A stretch of DNA of 64,000 nucleotides from positions 93,784,925 to 93,848,924 of the forward strand of contig OY743168.1 in assembly GCA_963555705.1 (NCBI GenBank), in the 5' to 3' direction. Of the stretch, positions 54,175-64,000 are shown piece after piece. Every line of letters starts with the position of its first letter. Within the stretch, counting starts at the first letter, position 1. The position numbers were made by a program, and so were the translations under genes. Origin of the DNA: Ligustrum vulgare. Taxonomy: Eukaryota; Streptophyta; Magnoliopsida; Lamiales; Oleaceae. Below the pieces are notes generated by a model. That model saw only the letters and a list, made by a program, of their open reading frames with translations. It searched no databases and had not been told where the DNA came from.

Positions 54175-55082
54175 GTGTGGATGAGTGAAAAACTTTTAAT
54201 TCCCCATTTTAGCCTTAAATTGTTATTTATTTATTTATTTGTCAAAATTACATTTAAATTTTTTTCATTAAATATTATTAGCTTTTATATTAATATTAAT
54301 GTACAATACATTTAAATATTTTTATCTTTCGTCAATAATACTCTTAAATTTTTATTAAAATCATTAATTAATTCATAAGAAAAAATATATATTTTTTAAT
54401 TATATTCTAATCAAGAATATAAATAAATAATTTTAAAACTCTTTTAAAAAATGTTAAACGTGTTTCTAATTTATATATATCAAGGAAATCGACGAAATTT
54501 TTCAATAAAATATTAATTTTTTAAAAATTGCAGATAATTTACAATTTAATTTGTCTTTTAAAATATCAATTATCTCAACTACTTTTAAAAATAATAGTAA
54601 TACTTCAAAAATATTATGCGCTTCATTCATCATTTACAAAAGTAACTATAAGTTCAAAACAAAAGAATGACTAACTTGGAATTTCATTAGGCACAACTTT
54701 ATTGAGATAATCATTTTTTTTTTTTTTGCTAAAATTTTGGTCGAGAAATTTAGACTAGAGTCATGACACAATTCGAATTAATAAAGAAAAATTGAATTCG
54801 AAAAGAAGAAACTGAGAACTGAAAATTACCAAAGAAATATTCAACTGTGAAATTTATTTGGTCACTTTATTATGTCCTACTTTTAATTTTGAGTAGAAAA
54901 TATTGTGAAATATTCCAAAGGATTGATGATGAGATCTGTGTCACGTCACTAGCAGGAAGGAACATTTTGTCCACACACATTGAGTAATTATCAAAAAGGA
55001 ATCTAATTAAACAAATTAGAAATGATAATAATGGGCTTACCATTGCCCAATAATTGAATTGGAATTTCTCTCAGTTTAGATA
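53186..55082. other. AT-rich spacer with dispersed repeat copy 2
   Basis: No gene is recognised. It contains the (AAT)n tract at 54125-54173 and, at about 54400-54670, the second copy of the repeat described at 41270. A short frame at 53482-53688 has no domain. Confidence 0.45.
54125..54173. repeat. (AAT)n microsatellite
   Basis: A near-perfect AAT trinucleotide tract of about 16 units. Confidence 0.95.
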
Positions 55083-57722
55083 ATACTAGTCAGTCTATTG
55101 CGACGCACGAGTGTTATTTGTAATTATGTATATAATAGTATTATTATTACACACGAATAATCAAAAGAAAGATATTATCAAAATTGAGATGAAAATGACT
55201 CGTGAAAAAAATATATTGTTAAGAGAAAATTGTAAACGACTATAAACTTTTCTAAGTTTGACGGTTGTAATTTAAAAATAATATGATAAAATACTTTGTG
55301 AGAACTTCATGTTGCATATGAACAATGAGAAATAACATTTTATCAAAATATGATTCATCAGTTGTTAAATAATTTTGAAGACAAATTTATAATTTCTTAC
55401 GAGCTTTTTGAATGGTATATTAAAAATTCAGTTTTGCCTAAAGTATGTATGATTTTCAAAAATGTGACGAAAGTTGACTCGTGAAATAAACATTGTTAAA
55501 GGATCATTTTAAATGGTTATAACTTTGATTACGATTGACAGTTTTATAATTCGAAAAATAATGTGGTAGAGTATCGTGCGAGAACTTTAAATTGATATCA
55601 AGATCTTGCTATTATACTTTCATTTGAGCCAACAAAGTTGACCAAACGAAAAAAAAAAAAAAATCAAGATCTTGCTATTATGCTTTCATTTGAGTCAACA
55701 AAGTTAACCAAACGAAAAAACAATAAAAAAAATACTAAAGGACAAAAAGATCTAGCCATAAATGAATCGTAGTTTCAAAACTCACTCTTATAATATAAAA
55801 AAAAAACTAATCCAGCTCGTGCGATGCAGTAATGTTTGTACTTATGTATTTAATAGTGTTATCGCACATGAACGATGAAAAGTACGTGTTATTTTGTCAA
55901 ATTATAATTCATTTGCTATTATATAATTTTGAAAAGAATATGTAGATTTTTTGCAAACTCTTTGAATATTATATTAAAAACTTAATTTTATCTAAAGTAT
56001 GCATAACTTTGAAAATGGACAAAAGTTAGCACGTAAAAGGAAAATTGAAAAATATATATTTTAAAGACCGATAACAAAAAAATTTAAGAAAAGTGAATAG
56101 TCATTTTTTTTATGCGCATTATACGATTTAGACAATCGTTATATGATTTTGAAAATGTACGTTTGTATTTTTTATGAGCTTTTCAAATGTTACATTAAAA
56201 ACTTAGTTTTGTCTAGAATGCATATATTGAAAACGACACGAAATTTGACTCGTGAAAAAATGAAAAATACATTTTAAAAACCAATTTAAAATTGATGTAA
56301 CTTTAATTTGCTACATTTTACTATTTTATAATTTGAAAATAATGTGATAAAGTACTTTGTGAGAACTCTATATTGCACGTGAACAATTAAAAGTAACATT
56401 TTATCAAATTATGATTCATTGGATGTTATATAATTTCGAAGACAAATTTATATATTTCTGCGAGCTCTTTGAATATTATATTAAAAACTTAGTTTTGTCT
56501 AAAATAAGCATTGTTTTTAAAGTAGAAAGAGATTTAACCTATAAAGAAAAATGAAAAAATAGATTTCTACGAACCGGTAACCACGAGGATTTAAAAAAGT
56601 GAGCGATCATTTTTGAATGCTTGTTTGTCTTATTTTTAAAGTCATTATATAATTTTGAAAAGGAAGGATTGTAATTTTTATGAACTTTTTGAAATGATAC
56701 ATTCAAAAATTAGTTTTGTTCATATGTCGAAAATGAAACGAAAGTTGACTCGTGAGAAAAATGAAGAATACACTGTTATGTGACCATTTTAAATGACTAT
56801 ATCTTTTGCTACGATTAACAATTTTGCAATTAGAAAATAATGCGATAAAGTACTGTGAGAACTTATATTGATATCAAGACCTTGCAATTACGAATTTATT
56901 TAAGCTCAAAAACTCGATCAAACAATAAGAATAAAAAAGGAAAAAGAAAAGAAACACAAAAAAATAAAATAAAGGACTACCACAGATGAACACTGATCGG
57001 CCCACTTACACTTATAAGAAACTTAATGTGGTAAAGTTCTATGTGAGAACTTCACATTGCACAAGAACAATCAAAAGTAACATTTTATCAAATCATGATT
57101 CCTCACTTGCTATATAATTTGAAAGATGGATTTGTAGATTTTTGCAAGCTCTTTGAGTAGTATATTAAAAACTCAATTTTATCTAAAGTACACATGACTT
57201 TAATAATGGGATGGAAGTTAACCTGCAAAATGAAAATCGAAAAATAGAATTTTAAGGACCAATAACTACAATGATTTATAAAGTGAGTGCTTATTTTTTG
57301 ATATGTGTTAGCCTTATTTTGATAGTCTTTATATGATTTTAAAAAGAAAATTTAGTAATTTTTATGAGCTTTTCGAAGTAATGCATTAAAATCTTAATTC
57401 TGTCTAGAGTGTGTATGTCGAAAATGAGACAAAAATTAATTCATAAAATAGATTAAAATATATATTGTTAAGAGACAATTTTAAATAGCTATAACTTTTG
57501 TTACGATTGACGATTTTGTTATTAAAAAAATAATATAATAAAGTACCATGTTAGAGCTTTACATTGATATTAAGATCTTGTTATTATGACTTCATTTGAA
57601 CCCACGAAGTTGATCAAATGAATAGAAACAAAGAAAAAAAATAAAAAATAACCACTAAAGTACAAACAATGTCTAGCCATAAATAAATAGTGTTCAAAAA
57701 CTCGCTCTTATAATATAAGTTA
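55083..57722 (+). repeat. Head-to-tail GTGCGATGCA-headed dispersed elements
   Basis: Two heads occur, CTATTGCGACGCACGAG at about 55097 and CAGCTCGTGCGATGCAG at about 55813. Each is followed by ATGTATATAATAGT-like sequence. Matching tails (CTCACTCTTATAATATAA at about 55783, CTCGCTCTTATAATATAAG at about 57703) close each copy. Internal blocks such as ATGATTCATTNGTTGTTATATAAT, GACTCGTGAAAAAAATGAAAAATA and TCTAGCCATAAAT repeat every 350-700 bp. This is the same family as 1514-3062. Confidence 0.6.
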
Positions 57723-57769
57723 GAAATGAGAAGTAAGAAGTGTGATAGCCATCAAAGTTAAATATTAAA

Positions 57770-57932
57770 TTCTTGTTTGGTAGGAATTAAAATTCGAATT
57801 TTATTTTAAGTAAAAGTTAACAATCAAGCACAATCACACATTTTATGGGATTCACAACTTTTCAACCATATATTTCATCAACTTTTTATCAAAATTTACT
57901 AAAAATCTGATATTAATCTCATCAAACAAGAA
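57770..57932. mobile_element. MITE of the TTTTCAACCACACAT family
   Basis: The left end TTCTTGTTTGG is inverted at the right (CAAACAAGAA). The interior contains ACACATTTTATGGGATTCAC and CAACTTTTCAACCATA, the clearest version of the core found repeatedly across the window. Confidence 0.7.
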
Positions 57933-59007
57933 CTAAGTATAGTTTGTCCAATGAAAGTTAAACAAAACATCACGATTGAACAATATTATTATTATTTTGC
58001 TAATTATCCATTACTAGTTTTATCATTTTTATTGTTGACGATTATAAATTTGATTTCAATATTAACTTTGAAGCAAATGTAGCTTTTATACAAATAAGTT
58101 AGACCAATAAATTATAATCATATTTTATTTTATACGTCATCGTGCTATAGCTAGTAAATATATGAGTGAACAAATGATTTATTATAGGTAATTGAATACT
58201 ATCGAATTTTTTTAAAAGTCAATTTTCCATGCTTAGTTCGTCAACAATATTGATTCCTAAAAAGTTTTGATAATTAGCTTTAATTATTATATATACTAAT
58301 GGCCAACAATAATATAGTGTTTGCTTGTTAAATGTGTATTAAGCAATTGAAAAGGCAACATTTGACCTAACGATGTAAAATATTAACCAACAAATTTCAT
58401 ACATATCACGACCAATGATTAAGATTTTGTTTATTTATTTATTTTAAGGAAAGAAATCAAACTAGTATTTCTTAACATAATTGAGAATTGGATATCAATA
58501 TGGGCCCATGGATATAATAGATTAGTCACATTTTGGTAGGTCCAAAACATTTAATAACATGATTATGTTGATTAGACCAAGTAAAACAATTTCCATTTTC
58601 AACTTCTATATTACAATTCATTGAAAATTACATTTTTTTTTTTGACTTATGTGTTCCATATAGTTTAAATTATGAGCAAAAGTTTAAGAGTCATTAGTAA
58701 TCAAAGAGCGAGTTAATCATGGAGAAATGAATGGCGATTAATGGCGTCAAAATAGATCGGTTCTACTAAGAAAACTCCGGATTACTTATAGATCCTTTGA
58801 GCGCACAAACACACTTTAATTTCGGGGCTATTTTTTCTCTACTATAAACTATTAATAATTACAAACAAAAACCAAAAGAAAATTGATCTTTTCATGTGAG
58901 TCGAGTCAATTCAAGCCATTTATTTTAGTACCTCTCTAACAACTATTATAGAATAATCATAGTGTTCAAAGCAGAAGAATTATTAACATTCCACGAAGTT
59001 GAGCACA
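57933..59007. other. AT-rich spacer
   Basis: No gene, RNA gene or terminal repeat is recognised. Confidence 0.5.
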
Positions 59008-59016
59008 ATTGACAGC

Positions 59017-59199
59017 GGAGGCGACCTTGAGGACATACGAGAGTGTGACTGTATAGGGCCTCAACGTTATAAAGGCATAAACAAATTTTCATTATTATAC
59101 GACACAAAGAAAAAAATTGAATATAGGACACAAATTCTTTTTTATAAGTCATTATTTCAAATTGTCGCACGTGACATCCAAAATTTTGGACCGGCCCTG
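59017..59199. mobile_element. Short GGCCGG-type insertion with 9 bp TSD
   Basis: A perfect 9 bp duplication, ATTGACAGC (59008-59016 and 59200-59208), encloses 183 bp that ends GGACCGGCCCTG and contains TATAGGGCCTCAACG. This links it to the element at 52860. The left terminus is not an obvious inverse, so it may be truncated or a different insertion type. Confidence 0.6.
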
Positions 59200-59620
59200 A
59201 TTGACAGCATCAAACTTCATAATCTTGCATTGAAGTTGCCGTAGAAAAAAGGAAAGAATAAACATGTGGACATGAATAGACCTGCCTTATCAATGACTTG
59301 AACCTCCATTTCAATAAAGAAAAACTTTATTCACTAGGGACAGAAAGAAATTATATATTTGAATTACTATATTGGATTTCTTGATGATAACCACTTCATT
59401 AGCTTTTTCGTTATCATTAGATAATTGTGGTATTTTTTTTTTTTTAAAATAATTAGCACTAAATAATCCAAGGCAGCCAAATTTTAATTGGTGGGCTGTT
59501 TTACAGTAATGTCCTTCTCATTTGGGTCACTTTCCAATCTGAAGGTTACAATTAAGTTGAAGGACCAACATTCTCATGGTACGGCTCCACCCTTTTCAAG
59601 ATTAAAAATATTGTTTATGT

Positions 59621-59938
59621 GCCCCGGTCATGGTGCAACGACAAAGAAATAGAAATTGAAATTAGAGGATCGAATGTTCGAATTTTATCTCATAAAATGC
59701 AGCATTTAAATGTTAGAACGTGGGTGCGTACATGGAGACATGGCCATAGTGCGTCATGTCACCCCTTCGGAGGTCCAATCTGCACGACATAAATGAGTGT
59801 TTCGTTTCTCAAACATCTACTACAATCGTGTATAAACTGTATCCATATTCGGATTTACCTGGAAGGCGAACCACGAGAAATACTGCCTTCCTCATAATTA
59901 GTCAGATGAAACTTGGATACATGTATGTAAAAAAAAAA
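59621..59938 (+). mobile_element. tRNA-derived SINE with poly(A) and 11 bp TSD
   Basis: A perfect 11 bp duplication, ATTGTTTATGT (59610-59620 and 59939-59949), encloses about 318 bp that ends in a run of A. Near the 5' end are an RNA polymerase III A box (TGGTGCAACGA, 59631-59641) and a B-box-like GTTCGAATTTT at 59675-59685. Orientation, tail and target duplication together mark a SINE. The open frame inside it is not a gene. Confidence 0.8.
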
Positions 59939-59949
59939 ATTGTTTATGT

Positions 59950-61297
59950 TTTTTTATATTATTGTTTAATTTAAAATTGACTGCTTAAGATGAAAATGTA
60001 TAAACACCAACACCACATGAAAAATGTGAAAGATAAAAGCATTGGAGGTAATATGGGACTTGGACAAGGCTTGGACAAACTTTAGAGAAAGGGCCCATAG
60101 AGACAAGGACATGAAATATGTCTGAGGTGGTCCTAGGTGGTGCGGTCGGCAGGGGTGGCCGTGGACACGTGGGAGCAGTGGTCCAGGTGGGCCAAGAGGT
60201 TTTCAAAATTTGAGACGTGTCAAAAAGTGATGGGTGACAGACTGTCAAGGAAAATGCCGTGGGAGATGGGAAAATTGTCCCAGCTGCTTGGCGTTGATGA
60301 GAAGATGAAGAATTCATAAGAATGCACAATGAGAAAAAGTGGGTAGATTGGGGTCTAGTCGAGGCAGCTTTGCATTAGAAGGTGGAGATTTTGCTATTAG
60401 TCAAAGGCTACATTGTACAAAAATGCTTCTTTTGCTTTGTTTTCTTAGATGGTCCTATTTTTTTAGGGTTGATTTGATCATTTGATAAATATTATTAGCC
60501 TTTTAAATTTTATATTTAATTTCAATGATTTTTCCATATTTAATGTCATTTGTTAAATTAAAACCAATGTAATGAAATCAGATAGGATTGTCGATATGCT
60601 CAAAAAAATTGAGAATCAAACTGAAAACTGATCTGATTGATGGTTAAAAAAAATATAGAAATTGGCTCAAAACGGAAAAAGTCGACTGGTTCAATTGCAA
60701 ACTGGTGAGTCAATACAATTTTATCAAGTTTTTCAGTTGATTTTGGGAGAGAAAATAGAAAGTTAACAAGAATACGGAATTGCTCTTCATCCAACTTCTT
60801 CCATTTACCTTAGGCTTGTTGATGAAGCACCTTGTGCTTGAATTGTCCGACTCTTGACCCTCTCTTTGTTTGGGTCAATGTCCGATCAAATTTCAATACA
60901 TTTGTTGGTGATCAAACTGAGGTGCAGTAACTTCAAGAGTCAACGATCTACATGGCAATTTTCCTTTGAACAAGATGGATTGGACAAGTACATGTGACAT
61001 AATGATGACCGAACTGGATTGCCTACTCTCTACAAGTGAGGTGGAAATAGTAGGCAGTGCGTTGGTGGCTGGGGGTGGGGGTGGGGGTGGGGGTGTGGCG
61101 CCCCATATTTATATCAAATTTGTATATTTTATTTATTAATCCACCATAGTTTTTTTTGAAAAGAATAAGATAATACTATATCATCTCGCTCTAAATATAT
61201 TTCATTTTATTTTTAAAGTATAATTTGACTTTATTAAAAGTAAGCATTAATCTTTGAAATTCAAGTTATACTTTAGTTTAAAATAGAGGATAGGGAG
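59950..61297. other. Spacer with a G+C-richer island and a G-run
   Basis: No gene is recognised. 60110-60330 is G+C-richer with open frames on both strands but no recognisable protein. A GGGGGT repeat lies at 61073-61096. Confidence 0.4.
61073..61096 (+). repeat. (GGGGGT)n G-quadruplex-prone repeat
   Basis: Four G5 runs separated by single T bases satisfy the canonical quadruplex pattern. Confidence 0.85.
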
Positions 61298-62600
61298 TGG
61301 AGTGATAAGTGTATTTTATACACTTATTTATATGTTTAAATTAGGATAATATGCTGTCGTTTTAGAATAAATTCTATTTATTTGTTTGTTGTTTATTTAC
61401 TTTGTAGAAAATATCCCAAAATCAAGTGAGAAAAGAAATTGAAGCTAATAAAGGACAAATGAATGATTATTGGAGCTAAATTGGAGATATGAAGTACAAT
61501 GAGTCACTTGAGGAGAGCAAGGACGAAAAGAGGAGAAATTAGAGGTATAGGAGCTAAATTGTCATAATTGGAAGTTGGGGGACTTGGATACAAATAAAGA
61601 ATGAGGGACAACTTAAACAAGATTAAAAGTTGAAATTGCTCTTTATCGGTTAACTGTGTGGCCACGAGCTTCACTACTGCGCAATCTCGTGACATCAGTG
61701 AAATTAAACATAACCAAAAGTCGATGAACTACGCGACGCGCAATTGTCCAGCCTAACAGCAAAGTCAAGCCCATGTGCGAATTTTCTCCTTGTTTTGCCT
61801 AGGTTTCTTTTACAACTATATATACAACATAGGAGGCAAGAAATTGGGAACCTTTGCACAGCTTCTAAACATCATAATTTCACATTCTTAACATCAAATT
61901 CTTTGGAGGAAATTGAAAGTAAAGGCTTGGGAATTGAAGATTATCAACAGAGAGCAAAATACTTGATGCAAGATTTTATTTTATTTTTGTTAATTTAATA
62001 AACTCAACATGCGTAGTTATTTATATTTTTGCGTATTTATTTCTTTATTGATGAACTATTAATTTCAAAGTTGGAATATTCGATGTAGCATATTTTTATT
62101 CTTTTAATTCTATAATTCTAGCTTTGCGTTATTGATTGCATGTGTTGATTTTATTTTGTATTTAATGTATGAATTAATTTGTGATCAATTCATGATTTCA
62201 TGAGTGTTTTCATAATTTGAGAGGTGAGCTAACACTTAGATCTAGGAATAAAATCTGGTAATTCAAAAATGATAGAGATATACGTTTGGTGTTATTGCGA
62301 CAGCTACATGAATTCTTGTGTTCCATGCACCTAGTCATTACGATCTGCTGTCTAGAAACATGGTCGACTAACTGGTAGAGTTGATTTAAACCCGAGAGGG
62401 GAATTTCATATTCATAAGTGAATTCGATCGAGCACTATAATGGGAAGCAGTTGGAATTAAAAGTATTGACTAACGTGAAATCAGATGTCCAAACATTTTC
62501 AAACATCAATATAGAAAATCTACATGTGTAATCTTTTCTTTGCTTTTATTTTCTGTTTTAGTTAGATAATCTATCTCAATTCTTTTGTTCAAATAAGACG
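61298..62600 (+). mobile_element. Possible LTR-like retroelement sequence
   Basis: It starts with a palindrome-like AGTGTATTTTATACACTTAT. A TATA-like CTATATATACAAC lies at about 61815, followed by a leader-like stretch without any gag or pol frame. It resembles long plant LTRs, but neither ends nor target duplication could be fixed. Confidence 0.3.
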
Positions 62601-62610
62601 AGAACTAAAA

Positions 62611-63382
62611 CAATTTTGGTACTTAATTATAATATTTGTGGGACAATAACTCGAACTCAAAAAGTCTACTTTATTACTTGGATGCGACATCATACACTTA
62701 CGATTTAACACACATCATGGAGAGCTGAAGATAACTGATAATTAGCTATTTAAAAATATTTAATTATAAAAAAATATTCAAAAGCAGTTGTGACCTTTTT
62801 CGGGTTTCTTGGTGACAGACCAATGAACCATGGATAGGTACCCAATACACAATTGTCCCGTTATTTGAAAGTTGGCACCAACCTCTATTTCATGCATTGG
62901 CACTAGGGATGGGCATCATAACCCTTAACCCGCGGACCCTACCCGACCCGGTCCTTATTAGGTCGGGTGGGGTCGGTTTTGGCTTACCAACGGTTCCAAT
63001 TTTGGTACTTAATTATAATATCTGTAGGACGATAACCCCGACTCAAAAAGTCTACTTTATTACTTGGATACGACATCATACACTTGCGATTTAGCATACA
63101 TCATGGAGAGCTGAAGATAACTGATAATTAGCTATTTAAAAATATTTAATTATAAAAAAAATATTCAAAAGCAGTTGTGACCTTTTTCAAGTTTCCTAGT
63201 GACAGACCAAAGAACCATGGATAGGTACCCAATACACAATTGTCCCGTTATTTGAATGTTAACACAAACTTTCATTTCATGCATTGCCACTAGGGATGGG
63301 CATCATAACCCGTAACCCGTGGACTTGACCGACCCGGTCCTTATTGGGTCGGGTGGGGGTCGGTTTCGGCTTACCAACGATT
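62611..63382. repeat. Tandem direct duplication, 386 bp unit
   Basis: Sequence from AATTTTGGTACTTAATTATA (62612) recurs at 62998 with few changes, through GGAGAGCTGAAGATAACTG and ACCATGGATAGGTACCCAAT into TAGGGATGGGCATCATAACC. Each unit ends inside the first ~90 bp of a hAT element. Confidence 0.9.
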
Positions 63383-63972
63383 CCGGTTTCGGCTTACCAA
63401 CGGCACAAAACACAATTTAGAAGTTGAAAACGTCCAAAAACATTGCCTCCCTCCTTCTGCTAATCTCTGCTTTTGTAAGAAATTGGTATTCAATTTCCTT
63501 TGCATTCGTTTTATTACATATAGTTGTGATATCGTCACTCCTACTCAAGTTCTTAAGGTACATATTTTGATTTACTTTAATCATTTTGATGAATAAGCCT
63601 ATAACTTTCTCACATGACAGCGGTGAAGTTTCGTCAATCATAATGCTCTAGCATGTTTTCTATTTGAGATTGTGATTTTGGGATTTAGAAAAAATCAATG
63701 GAGTTTTTGTAACTTCTGGGACTGGAGGCTTACCTCGTGTCTACTACATAAACTCTACTATGATAAAGATTGTTCTATTGAAAAATTATACCATGGCTGA
63801 TTTTTAAAGAGAACCAAAGGCTTGTTCGAGTCAAATTGCAGGGAAAAATAGGTGACCCGAATTGAACCAACCGAGTTGGTTGGGTCGGTTTCAGGGATGT
63901 TAAAAATAAATGCTTCGGGTCAGGTCAATTTTGGGTCAAAATCGACCAGGCCTGAACTTTTGCCCTGCCCTA
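63291..63972. mobile_element. hAT-type element, 8 bp TSD ATTGCCAC
   Basis: The left end TAGGGATGGGCA and the complement of the right end (TAGGGCAGGGCA) are inverted. The flanks are a perfect 8 bp duplication, ATTGCCAC (63283-63290 and 63973-63980). GGTCGGGT / ACCCGACC-type subterminal motifs pair. A frame at 63417-63641 (minus) shows no transposase motif. A detached copy of the left ~90 bp lies at 62909-62997. Confidence 0.9.
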
Positions 63973-64000
63973 ATTGCCACACCTACAGTGCAAAATTATA

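Noticed and set aside
59756..59974. 72-codon frame on the plus strand
   Set aside because: It lies within the SINE and ends in its tail.
59985..60329. Possible exon on the minus strand (Pro/Thr-rich, 114 codons)
   Set aside because: The composition is G+C-richer than its surroundings, but no family resemblance, splice-consistent neighbours or conserved motif could be seen.

Overview
This window is nuclear DNA of a flowering plant, almost certainly a eudicot. The five recognisable genes are plant families with short exons, mostly GT-AG introns and AT-rich introns and spacers. The rest is mobile-element debris typical of a plant chromosome arm. No bacterial, organellar or CRISPR features were seen, and I cannot name the species.

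Genes in order: (1) a DUF547 protein with an N-terminal MIP1-type leucine zipper, minus strand, 11 coding exons (9905-14290); (2) a KNL2-like kinetochore/centromere protein with a SANTA domain and no recognisable CENPC-k motif, minus strand, 4 exons (19971-22855); (3) a small TMEM220-type membrane protein, minus strand, 2 exons (28621-29171); (4) a BTB/POZ protein, plus strand, 2 exons (32203-34822); (5) a BEL1-like TALE homeodomain factor of the BLH2/BLH4 (SAWTOOTH) group, minus strand, 4 coding exons (42131-46442). For each gene the exon lengths sum to a multiple of three and the joined reading frame follows the family. The genes belong to unrelated pathways and show no sign of acting as a cluster.

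Layout: 1-3060 is AT-rich minisatellite and a degenerate dispersed repeat. 3501-9058 holds three consecutive long-terminal-inverted-repeat elements, each with a perfect 9-10 bp target duplication (Mutator-like); the third carries a broken FAR1-type domain. 24000-27010 is a C-rich then G-rich inverted minisatellite with a sharp strand switch. Four short hAT-type elements with perfect 8 bp target duplications lie at 15096, 37578, 49759 and 63291; one is nested in another element and one was cut by a later 386 bp tandem duplication. A SINE with an 11 bp duplication and poly(A) tail is at 59621. A LINE RNase H relic (36340-37130), LTR-like stretches (about 39660-40600 and 61300-62600), MITEs and microsatellites fill much of the remainder.

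I found no convincing new biological system. The best leads are the foldback-element cluster, the strand-switch satellite, and unusual regulatory details in the BEL1-like gene (a GC-AG intron and an upstream ORF overlapping the start codon).
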